DNA of 64,000 nt from Hymenobacter norwichensis DSM 15439 (GTDB lineage Bacteria; Bacteroidota; Bacteroidia; Cytophagales; Hymenobacteraceae). Shown here piece by piece: positions 1-7,984 of this stretch; position 1 is the first letter of the stretch; each line of letters opens with the position of its first letter. The position numbers and the translations under genes are program-made. The DNA lies in assembly GCF_000420705.1 (NCBI RefSeq), contig NZ_ATVL01000009.1, positions 124,001 through 188,000 of the forward strand. Direction: 5' to 3'. The notes beneath the pieces are model-generated. The model worked only from the letters and a program-made list of their open reading frames with translations, was not told the origin of the DNA and made no database searches.

Positions 1-460
1 CGTGGGTGAGGCCGGTGAAGCGCACCCACGGAATAGCCGAGAAATGGATGACATCGGGCCGGCCAGTTTGGTCGTTGAGGCGCAGGCCGGTGGCTTGCTG
101 CACCGCCTCGATTTCCGCGTTGGCCCCAGCTATAAAATCGGGTAGGTTATCCTGCTGTTCGATGAAGGAGAAGCTGAAGGTGTGGTCGGGGCGGCCGATG
201 GTGGCGGAGGCGTGAATCCGGTCGTAGAGGAACACTTGGCCCTGCTCGATGCGGTAGCGGAACGCCTCCACCTCGTTGGCGGCTTGCAGCGCGCAGTGCA
301 GGTAATACAGGAAAAACGAGACGCCCAGCCGCTTGGATTCCGCCTGAGCCTTAGTGCAATCCACCTCGGTTACCAAACCAAAAAACGGCTCGTCGAAGGC
401 GGAAAAGAAGGTAAAATGCTCCTGGCGGGGCCACGTCGTAAGGTCGATTTGCTGTTTCAT
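1..460 (-). CDS. chloramphenicol acetyltransferase-like protein (3' end outside window)
   Basis: This reading frame runs off the left edge; about 153 residues are visible from an ATG at 460. The protein reads as a CAT-family acyltransferase. It has the N-terminal FTFF-type segment, a central SFFLYYLHCALQAAN helix, an FSFSFI strand, and an IPWVRFTGLTH stretch corresponding to the conserved PW-FT region. CAT proteins are trimeric cytoplasmic enzymes that transfer acetyl from acetyl-CoA to a hydroxyl group. The catalytic HxxxDG motif lies near the C-terminus and would fall outside the window, so activity cannot be judged. Many Bacteroidota carry chromosomal CatA-like proteins that are not proven resistance determinants. 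The gene is divergent from the HAD gene, about 100 nt away. Confidence 0.8.
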   Translation of the reverse strand, partial: MKQQIDLTTWPRQEHFTFFSAFDEPFFGLVTEVDCTKAQAESKRLGVSFFLYYLHCALQAANEVEAFRYRIEQGQVFLYDRIHASATIGRPDHTFSFSFIEQQDNLPDFIAGANAEIEAVQQATGLRLNDQTGRPDVIHFSAIPWVRFTGLTH

Positions 461-562
461 GGAACGCAAGTTCGGTAACTTTGCTGGCTCTGTTTCGTGT
501 GCGCGCAGCAGCCGTTGCCAACTGGCGCCGCTGCGTGCGCCCTGATTTCGCCTACACAGCAT

Positions 563-1255
563 ATGCCCACTCCCCAGCTCATTGCCTTCGACGCCGACGA
601 TACGCTCTGGCCCAATCAACCCCACTTCGACCAGGCCGAAGCCGACCTTTCCGAGTTGCTCAGCCACTACGCCGATGCCGAAACGCTGTCGGCGGCGTTC
701 AACCAGACGCACCGCCAGAACATGCACTTGTTCGGCTACGGGGCCAAATCGTTCATGCTGTGCATGATTGAAACCGTGATTCAGCTGACCGATGGCCGCG
801 TGACGGGCACCGAAATCCAGCAAATCCTCGACTGCGGCAAGCGCCTGCTCAGCTTCACCATCGAGCCACTGCCGCACGTGGAAGCAGTGCTCAGCGAGCT
901 GAAAGACCGTGGCGTGCCCCTGATGCTGCTCACCAAAGGCGACCTGTTCGACCAGGAAAGCAAACTGGCGCGCTCCGGCCTCGGTGACTATTTCGAGTAC
1001 GTGGAAATTGTGAGCGAGAAAAACGAAGCCGCCTACCGCCGCATCCTGGCCCGCTACCAAGTGCCCCCCGAAGCGTTTGTGATGATTGGCAACTCGCTGA
1101 AATCCGACATTCTGCCCGTGGCCAAGCTGGGCGCCCAAGCCATCCACGTCCCGTTCTACACCACCTGGATTTACGAGCAAGTACCCGAAGAAGAACTGGC
1201 CGGCGTGTCGTTTCACCAAGTGGCCTCGCTGAATGAGGTGCTGCGATACTTGTAA
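563..1255 (+). CDS. HAD-superfamily hydrolase
   Basis: The product is 230 residues. I chose the ATG at 563 because the HAD nucleophile motif FDADDTLW follows immediately (nucleophile Asp about residue 10, second Asp about 12). The longer upstream frame adds only a low-complexity extension. Motif II is LMLLTKGD, the motif III lysine is likely in SEKNEAAYRRIL, and motif IV is MIGNSLKSDILP. The alpha-helical cap lies between motifs I and II, as in the phosphoglycolate-phosphatase or YjjG-like subfamily of cytoplasmic phosphatases. The substrate cannot be assigned. The gene converges on the M3 peptidase gene, with a dispersed palindrome and a strong two-way terminator between them. Confidence 0.88.
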   Translation: MPTPQLIAFDADDTLWPNQPHFDQAEADLSELLSHYADAETLSAAFNQTHRQNMHLFGYGAKSFMLCMIETVIQLTDGRVTGTEIQQILDCGKRLLSFTIEPLPHVEAVLSELKDRGVPLMLLTKGDLFDQESKLARSGLGDYFEYVEIVSEKNEAAYRRILARYQVPPEAFVMIGNSLKSDILPVAKLGAQAIHVPFYTTWIYEQVPEEELAGVSFHQVASLNEVLRYL

Positions 1256-1278
1256 GAAGTATATCAATACCATAAACG

Positions 1279-1374
1279 GTCATGCAGAGGCGCAGCCGAA
1301 GCATCTCGCTCAAATCGTTTAAGTAGTAACCTATCATCAGCACGCGAGATGCTTCGGCTCCGCCTCTGCATGAC
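1279..1374. repeat. dispersed palindromic repeat, copy A
   Basis: Two 31-nt arms (1279-1309 and 1344-1374) are complementary at 30 of 31 positions, with a 34-nt spacer. The outer ends read GTCATGCAGAGGC and the inner ends GCATCTCGC. This is the first of six copies in the window and lies just downstream of the HAD gene. Confidence 0.85.
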
Positions 1375-1383
1375 GGTCTAACA

Positions 1384-1432
1384 CTTTAAAACAAGAGCAG
1401 CCTCGATTACGGAGGCTGCTCTTGTTTTAAAG
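1384..1432. terminator. bidirectional terminator with perfect 21-bp stem
   Basis: The arms at 1384-1404 and 1412-1432 are perfectly complementary around a 7-nt loop. The stem has a GC-rich core flanked by A and T runs on both sides, so it can act for the HAD gene from the left and the M3 peptidase gene from the right. Confidence 0.85.
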
Positions 1433-1457
1433 GTAATTGGCTACTCGAACGTAGCGC

Positions 1458-3692
1458 TTAGCTTTTCTTGCTGGCCGGCTTCTTAACCGGCGGTTTGGTG
1501 GCCTTTGCACCTGGCATTGGGAAGCCCCGCTCGCGCATCAACGCGTCGATTTTCGGGTCGCGGCCGCGGAAGCTGCGGTAGGCGTCGGCGGGGTCCACGG
1601 TGTTGCCGACCGAGAAGATGTACTTGGTCAGGCGCTGGCCCACGGCTTTGTCGTAAGGGCCGCCGGCTTCGGTGAAGGCGCCGTACGCATCAGAAGCCAG
1701 CACCACCGACCACAGGTAGCTGTAGTAGCCAGCCGAGTAGCCATCAGACGAGAAAACGTGGCTGAACTGCGGCGTGCGGTGGCGCATTACAATCTCGCTC
1801 GGCATGCCTAGCTGGGCTAGCGTTTCGCGCTCGAATTTGTCGGCGTCAATCTTCTGGTCGCCGGCCAGGTGCAGCTTCATGTCGATGAGGGCACTGGCCA
1901 GAAACTCGGTGGTCTCGAAGCCTTGATTAAAGGTGGATGCCTTTTCGATGCGGTCGACGAGGGCTTGCGGAATGGGCTTGCCGGTTTGGTAGTGCAAGGC
2001 AAAGCGCTGCAACACCTGCGGCGTGGGCAGCCAGTTTTCCAGCACCTGCGACGGGAATTCCACGTAGTCGCGCACCACGCTGGTGCCCGAGAGGGTGGGG
2101 TAGGTCACGTTGGACGAGAGGCCGTGCAGGGCGTGGCCGAACTCGTGGAACAAGGTGGTGGCATCGGTCCAGGAAATCAGGGTGGGGGCACCGTCTTTGC
2201 CTTTCACGAAGTTGGAGTTGTTGGATACAATGGTCGTGACTTCCTTGCCGCCCATGCGTTCCTGGTTGCGGTAGGCGTTCATCCAGGCGCCGGAGCGTTT
2301 GCCGGGCCGCGCGTACGGGTCGAAATACCACAGGCCCACGTGCTTGCCGCTGGTTTTGTCTTTCACCTCCCACACCTTCACGTCGGGATGGTACACGGGC
2401 ACATCGGTCACGGGCACGAAGGTGAAGTTGAACAGCTCGCCGGCCACCCAGAACATGCCTTCGCGCATTTTGTCGAGCTGCAAATACTGCTGCACCTCGT
2501 TCTGGTCGAGGTCGTAGCGGGCTTTGCGCACTTTTTCGGCGTAGTAGCGGTAGTCCCAGGGCTCAATTTTGAAGTCGGCAGGCGCGCCTTCCTTTTTGGC
2601 CAGGGCCTGCATGTCGGCCACTTCCTCTTTCACGCGGGCCACGGCCGGCGCCCACACCTGCTCCATGAGCTGCATGGCGGCTTCGGGCGTTTTGGCCATG
2701 GTGTTGTCGAGGCGCAAATGGGCGTGGGTTTTGTAGCCCAGCAGCTTGGCCCGCTCGGCGCGCAGTTGCAGAATCTCGGTAATCAGGGCGTTGTTGTCGT
2801 GGGCGCCGCCGTTGTCGCCGCGGTTGTAGAACATGCGCCACGCCTTCTCGCGCAGGTTGCGCTGGTCGGAGTAGGTCAGGAACGGCTCGATGCTGGAGCG
2901 GGTGTTGGTGATGACGCCGGGCGCCGTAATCTTGCGAGTAGTGGCCGCGCTGGCCGCATCGTCGCGCAGCCCGGCCGATAAGCCGCCGAGGTCGGCGGAC
3001 GTTTTCAGCACCAGCACCGAGTCGGTTTCATCGGCCAACACGTTCTGGCTGAACTTGGTGAACAGGCCCGCCAGCTGCTGATTGATGGCCGACAGGCGCT
3101 TTTTGGCGGTGGCATCAAGCTTGGCCCCGGCCCGCACGAAAGCGTTGTAGCGCACGTAGGTGAGGCGCTGTTGCTCAGGCGTCAGCTTCTGCTTATCGGG
3201 CGAGTTGTACACCGTTTCGATGCGCTTGAACAAGGCGGTGTTCTGGGTTATCTGGTCGCCGAAGGCCGCCATGCGCGGGGCCATTTCACGCTGGATGGCC
3301 TGCATCTCGGGGCTGCTCAATGAGCCTGACCAGATGCCATACACGGTCTGGACCTGCTCCAGCGTGTTGCCGGCCCGTTCCAGGGCGGCAATGGTGTTCT
3401 CGAAGGTGGCAGGCTGCGGGTTGCTGGCAATGGCCTGAATTTCCTTCAGGTTCTCAGCCATAGCCGCTTCCAAAGCTGGCTTGAACTGGTTGACCTGCAC
3501 CTTGTCGAAGGCCGGAAAGCCGCCGTACGGGCCGGCCCAAGGGGCAAGGAGGGGATTGGCAGGAGTGGCTATGGTGGTGCCAGGGGCCGCTTGGGCCAGG
3601 CTGGACGTGGGATTCATGTAGGCAGTGAAGCTAAGCGTGAGCAGGGTAGAGGCCAGAAACGTTCGGCCAGCAGCAGGAGAAAAGTAAGCCAT
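1458..3692 (-). CDS. M3-family peptidyl-dipeptidase / oligopeptidase (exported)
   Basis: The product is 744 residues. I chose the ATG at 3692 because it opens a signal peptide (MAYFSPAAGRTFLASTLL). A longer frame starting at 3878 only translates the dispersed repeat and should not be annotated. The zinc-binding motif is LFHEFGHALHG near residues 515-525, as in the M3 family (Dcp, OpdA), zinc metallopeptidases that cut short peptides. The N-terminal helical region and the C-terminal FSSDGYSAGYYSYLW segment, which shapes the active site in Dcp-type enzymes, are both present. The C-terminus ends in a Lys/Pro-rich tail. Export to the periplasm suggests a role in digesting peptides taken up from outside. 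Confidence 0.92.
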   Translation of the reverse strand: MAYFSPAAGRTFLASTLLTLSFTAYMNPTSSLAQAAPGTTIATPANPLLAPWAGPYGGFPAFDKVQVNQFKPALEAAMAENLKEIQAIASNPQPATFENTIAALERAGNTLEQVQTVYGIWSGSLSSPEMQAIQREMAPRMAAFGDQITQNTALFKRIETVYNSPDKQKLTPEQQRLTYVRYNAFVRAGAKLDATAKKRLSAINQQLAGLFTKFSQNVLADETDSVLVLKTSADLGGLSAGLRDDAASAATTRKITAPGVITNTRSSIEPFLTYSDQRNLREKAWRMFYNRGDNGGAHDNNALITEILQLRAERAKLLGYKTHAHLRLDNTMAKTPEAAMQLMEQVWAPAVARVKEEVADMQALAKKEGAPADFKIEPWDYRYYAEKVRKARYDLDQNEVQQYLQLDKMREGMFWVAGELFNFTFVPVTDVPVYHPDVKVWEVKDKTSGKHVGLWYFDPYARPGKRSGAWMNAYRNQERMGGKEVTTIVSNNSNFVKGKDGAPTLISWTDATTLFHEFGHALHGLSSNVTYPTLSGTSVVRDYVEFPSQVLENWLPTPQVLQRFALHYQTGKPIPQALVDRIEKASTFNQGFETTEFLASALIDMKLHLAGDQKIDADKFERETLAQLGMPSEIVMRHRTPQFSHVFSSDGYSAGYYSYLWSVVLASDAYGAFTEAGGPYDKAVGQRLTKYIFSVGNTVDPADAYRSFRGRDPKIDALMRERGFPMPGAKATKPPVKKPASKKS

Positions 3693-3839
3693 GCACAAAG
3701 GAAAATGAGACAAATGCAAACATGAAGATAACAGCCTGCGTGGTTTTCGTTGGACTGAGGACTGGGGGTGGGGGCCACAGCTGGCTGCTCTTTCAGACTG
3801 TAGACTTGCTCCTAAATGCAAATTCGTGTAAAAAAGAAC

Positions 3840-3932
3840 GTCATGCTGAGCTTGTCGAAGCATCTCGCGGGCTGACACTGGATTACTAACTCAATGTCAG
3901 CCCGTGAGATGCTTCGACAAGCTCAGCATGAC
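3840..3932. repeat. dispersed palindromic repeat, copy B
   Basis: Arms of 38 nt (3840-3877 and 3895-3932) differ at one position. The outer GTCATGC and inner GCATCTC blocks match the other copies, but the middle reads TGAGCTTGTCGAA and its complement. Both arms have changed together relative to copies A and E. It lies between divergent genes. Confidence 0.85.
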
Positions 3933-4022
3933 ACAAGTTTTCTTCGACTCTTAATTATTCAGGAACAAGTCTTATAGATATACAACCGCCTCTTTCGGCG
4001 TTGCCGCGCCTACCTTTGCCGC

Positions 4023-5342
4023 ATGCACACGCTTAACCAACTCCGCACCGGGCAACTGGCCGGCATCCAACGCCTCGACTTATCCTGCGGCCTGACCGAG
4101 TTTCCCCTGGAAATCTTCGACCTAGCTGATTCGCTGGAAGTCCTTAACCTGTCGGGCAACGCGCTTTCCGCCTTGCCCGCCGATTTGCCCCGGTTGCACA
4201 AGCTGCGCGTGCTGTTCTGCTCCGACAACCACTTTACTGCCGTGCCCGAGGTGCTCGGCCAATGCCCGCAACTGAGCATGGTAGGCTTCAAGGCCAACCA
4301 GATTCACACGCTGCCGGCCGCTGCCTTATCGCCGGCCCTGCGCTGGCTGATTCTCACCGACAACCAGTTGAGCGAAGTGCCCGCTGAGCTAGGTAACTGC
4401 GCGCAGATGCAGAAGCTGATGCTGGCCGGCAACCAGCTCCGCCACCTGCCCGAAACCCTGGCCAACTGCACCAAGCTGGAACTGCTGCGCATTGCCGATA
4501 ACCAGCTCACCGAACTGCCCGCGTGGCTGCTGACCATGCCGCGGCTGGCGTGGCTGGCGTACGCCGGCAACCTGTTCAGCGACCCCGACGAAGTGGCCGC
4601 CGTAGCCGCTACGCCCGCCCGTACCATTGCCTGGGACCAGCTAACCGTGCAGCAGCAATTGGGCGAAGGCGCCTCGGGCGTGATTTACCGGGCGCAGTGG
4701 GAGCGGCCCGACGCGCCGGCGTTGCCAGTAGCCGTGAAGCTGTTCAAAGGCGCCCGCACCAGCGACGGACTGCCCGCCAGCGAAATGGCAGCCTGCCTCA
4801 GCGCCGGCCAGCATCCCAACCTGATTGGGGTAGAAGGCCGCATCAGCGGGCACCCAACCGGGGCGGAAGGGCTGGTACTGGACCTAATCGCGCCGGAGTT
4901 TGGCAACTTGGCCGGTCCGCCCAGCCTCGCCTCCTGCACCCGCGACGTATACGCGGCTACCACCAGTTTTTCGCTGGATGTGGTACTGCGCATTGCCCGC
5001 AGCATGGCCAGCGTAGCGCAGCACCTGCACGCCCACCGCATCATGCACGGCGACCTGTACGCCCACAACATCCTTTATACCACCACCGGCGAGTGCCTGC
5101 TCGGCGACTTCGGGGCCGCCTGTTTCTTCAACCCCGACGACCCAGAAACCGCCTTGGCTCTGCAACGCCTGGAAGTACGCGCCTTTGCCTGCCTACTCGA
5201 CGACCTACTGATGCACTGCGCCGCGCCCACTACTTCGGCTACCGTACAAGCGCTCCGCAACTTGCAGCAACAGTGCGAACAGCCGGTAGTAGCCAAGCGG
5301 CCGTTGTTTAGCGAGATTCTGAAGGTGCTAGCCAGCTTGTAG
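4023..5342 (+). CDS. leucine-rich repeat protein with C-terminal protein kinase domain
   Basis: The product is 439 residues with no signal peptide, so it is likely cytoplasmic. Residues about 10-205 hold eight or nine leucine-rich repeats of the LxxLxLxxNxL type (for example LEVLNLSGNALSALPADL). From about residue 209 a Hanks-type kinase follows: glycine loop LGEGASGVIYRAQW, VAVK lysine near 238, catalytic loop HGDLYAHN near 342 and DFG near 362. The usual HRD arginine is glycine (HGD), which suggests no dependence on activation-loop phosphorylation. Lys, Asp, Asn and DFG are all kept, so it is probably active. LRRs usually bind proteins, and fusion to a kinase suggests a regulated effector. 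No partner gene is evident nearby. Confidence 0.88.
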   Translation: MHTLNQLRTGQLAGIQRLDLSCGLTEFPLEIFDLADSLEVLNLSGNALSALPADLPRLHKLRVLFCSDNHFTAVPEVLGQCPQLSMVGFKANQIHTLPAAALSPALRWLILTDNQLSEVPAELGNCAQMQKLMLAGNQLRHLPETLANCTKLELLRIADNQLTELPAWLLTMPRLAWLAYAGNLFSDPDEVAAVAATPARTIAWDQLTVQQQLGEGASGVIYRAQWERPDAPALPVAVKLFKGARTSDGLPASEMAACLSAGQHPNLIGVEGRISGHPTGAEGLVLDLIAPEFGNLAGPPSLASCTRDVYAATTSFSLDVVLRIARSMASVAQHLHAHRIMHGDLYAHNILYTTTGECLLGDFGAACFFNPDDPETALALQRLEVRAFACLLDDLLMHCAAPTTSATVQALRNLQQQCEQPVVAKRPLFSEILKVLASL

Positions 5343-5384
5343 TAACGCCGGCTTCGGTTTATATTGATAGTAGGTAAAATGAAC

Positions 5385-5415
5385 GTCATGCAGAGGCGGC
5401 GCCGAAGCATCTCGC
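5385..5415. repeat. dispersed palindromic repeat, half copy C
   Basis: Only one arm is present (GTCATGCAGAGGCGG to GCATCTCGC). It ends 15 nt before the stop codon of the DUF1080 gene. No complementary arm is seen, so it is a truncated element. Confidence 0.75.
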
Positions 5416-5429
5416 GTGCTGATGTCGGT

Positions 5430-6311
5430 CTACTTGAAATACTGCGCGTATTCGGTTGGCATGCTATCAATAGGCTTGATTAGGATGCCTTTGTAGAACA
5501 CTTCGGCGGCCTCGCTTTGAAGCTGAATTTTGCCGTGCGTGAGGGGCTGCGGCTGGCCGTTGACCACGTAGCGCGAGTTGTCTACGGCCAGAACCACGTG
5601 GCCGTTCACGATGTGCACGCTTTTGCCGTTCACGTTGATGAGCTCCAACTCGTTCCATTGGCCGTTGGGCACCTCATAGTTGGCGGTGGCTTGGCAGAAA
5701 TTTGCGCCGCCGTTGCCCATTTTCACCGGAGTGGCTTTGGGGTCGTACTTGAAAGCTGCTTGCCCTGGCGCTTTGGTTGCCCGGATATCGGCCGAGGAAT
5801 TGGCGATGCACCAGAAGTCGCCCATAGCATTGCCGGCGGCGTATTCCGACACCTGAAACTCCTGGCTGAGCATCCAGCTGCGCCAGTAGTCTACCCCGGC
5901 CTCGCCCTGGCTGTTGTAGAGGATGCCGCTGTCGAGGGGCTCGTTTAGGCGGGGTATCCACTTTTTAGTGCCCCACTTCACTTTCAGCTTGAGGCGGTAG
6001 TTGCTGTAGTCTTGTTTGGTGAACGCGCAGCCGTATATCTCGCCGCTGATGCGCAGCACTGGCTCGCCGTCCTGCATGACCACCGAAAACACATTCGCCT
6101 CGTTTTTATCGTAGCCGATGGGGGCCAGGGGCTTGCCTTGGGCGTCGGTGGGTTGTTGGCCTTTGTAGCCGTCGAGGTGGCGGTAGCTTTCGTAGTTGCG
6201 CCACTTACTCAGGGTTTTATCGAGCAGCGGCTCCCAGCCGTCGGGGGCTTTAGACGAGGTGGAAGAGAACAGCAGCGTGGTAGCTAGCGCCAGCAGAGTA
6301 ACGGTTTTCAT
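5430..6311 (-). CDS. DUF1080 (3-keto-disaccharide hydrolase-like) exported protein
   Basis: The product is 293 residues with an N-terminal signal peptide (MKTVTLLALATTLLFSSTSS). The rest is a single concanavalin-like jelly-roll domain of the DUF1080 family (PF06439). It opens with GWEPLLDKTLSKWRNY and contains the typical LDSGILYNSQGE and WNELELINVNGKSVHIVNGHV segments. Some members hydrolyse 3-keto-glycosides, and Bacteroidota often have many paralogs. The length is normal for the family. It stands alone between the LRR kinase and an exporter, so the substrate is not indicated by context. Confidence 0.88.
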   Translation of the reverse strand: MKTVTLLALATTLLFSSTSSKAPDGWEPLLDKTLSKWRNYESYRHLDGYKGQQPTDAQGKPLAPIGYDKNEANVFSVVMQDGEPVLRISGEIYGCAFTKQDYSNYRLKLKVKWGTKKWIPRLNEPLDSGILYNSQGEAGVDYWRSWMLSQEFQVSEYAAGNAMGDFWCIANSSADIRATKAPGQAAFKYDPKATPVKMGNGGANFCQATANYEVPNGQWNELELINVNGKSVHIVNGHVVLAVDNSRYVVNGQPQPLTHGKIQLQSEAAEVFYKGILIKPIDSMPTEYAQYFK

Positions 6312-6412
6312 AGAAAAAGAGTGCGTAGGAAACCAAAGCTACTGATTTCACAATACCGCGCCGCCACCGTTGCCGTTTGCCCACTCAACGCTCCTGTTTT
6401 ACTGACTGCCGG

Positions 6413-7642
6413 CTAATGTACCGGCTCGGCGAGCTGGCCGACCGGCACGTCTACTTGCTCCTTGATGGTCTGGCGGCCCAGCACTAAAATCAGCAACGCT
6501 AGTACTGAGGTGGCCGTCATAATGGCTACCATCGGTACGGCGGTGTGGTTGCTGAACACGCTCACGCCCATGGAAGCCAGGGCGCCCATGCTCATCCGGA
6601 TAGCGCCTAGTAGCGCCGAGGCGCTACCCGCGTTGCGCGTGAACGGGGCCAACGATAGGGCCGAAGTGTTGGGGCTGCTGAACCCCAGGCAGCACAGAAA
6701 CACGAACAGCAGCGCAATGGTCCCGCCGAGGCCAATCCAGCCGTTGAAGGTGAGCAGCAAAAATACCAGCGCCGTGAGTACCTGGCAGACCAGCGCCCAA
6801 AACACCAGCTGCTCACTCTGGAAACGCTGTAATAAGTAGCTGTTCACTTGGCTGGAACCGATGAGTCCAATAGATAGGAAGGCGAAAATCCAGCCGTAGG
6901 TTTTGGTGCTCACCTTGAAGATGTCCATGAACACCAGCGGCGAATCGGCCACGTAGGCGAACAGGCCGCAGAAGGCCATGGCGCCCGCAAACGTGTAGGT
7001 GTAGAACTGCGGCTCGCGCAGCACCGACCAGAAATTGGTGAGAATCGGGAGCGGCTTGAGCGACAGGGAGGTGTCGGGCGTGTAGGTGTCGGGCAGCCAG
7101 AGCACGCAGGCAACCAGCATGAGGGCACCCATTACACCCAAGGTCAGGAACACGCTCGGCCAGCCGAAAGCTTCCGTGAAGTAGCTGCCCACTGTGGGAG
7201 CCACCATGGGGGAAAGGCCAACTACCAGCATCAGGAGGGCAAACACCTTGGCGCTGTCTTTCACCGGAAACAGGTCGCGTACCATGGCCACCGAGGCCAC
7301 GCCCGCCGCGCAGCTACCAACGGCCTGCACGAAGCGGAGCGCAATCAATCCATCAATAGTGTGAATGGCGGCGCAGCCCGCGGAGGCGGCTATATACAGC
7401 ACCAGTCCGGCATACAGCGGCTTTTTGCGGCCGAACCGGTCTAATAGAGGACCATACAGGAGCTGGCCTGCGGAAATTCCGATGAAGAAACTCGACAGGG
7501 AAAGCGCCACTTTGGCCGCCGTCGTGTTCAGGTCTTTGGCAATGGCCGGAAAGCCCGGCAGGTACATATCAATGGAAAACGGGCCGAGCGCCGTGAGGCT
7601 GCCCAGAATGAGGATTAGGAAAAAGTACTTCTGCTTGGACAT
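6413..7642 (-). CDS. Bcr/CflA-family drug resistance MFS transporter
   Basis: The product is 409 residues from the ATG at 7642 (MSKQKYFFLILILGSLTALG). A longer frame exists upstream but adds about 100 non-membrane residues unlike the family. The sequence has 12 hydrophobic segments. The Bcr/CflA signature runs through SIDMYLPGFPAIAKDL in the first loop and LDRFGRKKPLYAGLV in the loop between helices 2 and 3 (MFS motif A). It is a proton-driven inner-membrane exporter; relatives move bicyclomycin, chloramphenicol or sulfonamides, but specificity cannot be read from the sequence. Confidence 0.9.
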   Translation of the reverse strand: MSKQKYFFLILILGSLTALGPFSIDMYLPGFPAIAKDLNTTAAKVALSLSSFFIGISAGQLLYGPLLDRFGRKKPLYAGLVLYIAASAGCAAIHTIDGLIALRFVQAVGSCAAGVASVAMVRDLFPVKDSAKVFALLMLVVGLSPMVAPTVGSYFTEAFGWPSVFLTLGVMGALMLVACVLWLPDTYTPDTSLSLKPLPILTNFWSVLREPQFYTYTFAGAMAFCGLFAYVADSPLVFMDIFKVSTKTYGWIFAFLSIGLIGSSQVNSYLLQRFQSEQLVFWALVCQVLTALVFLLLTFNGWIGLGGTIALLFVFLCCLGFSSPNTSALSLAPFTRNAGSASALLGAIRMSMGALASMGVSVFSNHTAVPMVAIMTATSVLALLILVLGRQTIKEQVDVPVGQLAEPVH

Positions 7643-7984
7643 GGAGTTAACTGAAAACCTAGCTTTTGCCAGGGACACAAGCGCCTTAAGGCACTGAAAA
7701 AAACGATACAAGGTGCCACCCAGCCACTGCCCGAAAAACAGGCAGCATAGAAGTAGCTGGCAATGATGGGTGGGAGAGGTGAGGATTGCGCTGAACTCCC
7801 AGTTGGAGCGGCTGCGGTACGGGCCCGCAAAGGTACGGAATGTCGAGCCGCAGGTTCCTGTTGAGTTTTCTATAAATCGAGAGGTGCGTTGCTTTTCGGT
7901 GGGCAGGCTGTTCCTCAGGGCACATATACAAGCCGCCCCAACCACGCGAAGCGGCCGGGGCGGTTTCAGAAGGCAGAGGAGGAG
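7643..7984. other. intergenic region, 342 nt
   Basis: It contains the presumed promoter of the exporter and a terminator for the oligogalacturonate-lyase-like gene. No coding sequence is convincing. Confidence 0.5.
7933..7963 (-). terminator. terminator hairpin downstream of oligogalacturonate-lyase-like gene
   Basis: CCGCCCC (7933-7939) pairs with GGGGCGG (7957-7963). It lies just past the stop codon of the minus-strand gene. The T-run is weak. Confidence 0.5.

Noticed and set aside
1869..2981. 370-residue frame on the plus strand, rich in Gly, Val and His
   Set aside because: Antisense shadow of the M3 peptidase gene with the usual codon-mirror composition.
3693..3878. 62-residue extension of the M3 peptidase
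   Set aside because: It is translated repeat; the signal peptide starts at 3692.
7643..7945. N-terminal extension of the Bcr/CflA transporter
   Set aside because: Not hydrophobic, not in the family, and overlaps the likely promoter.
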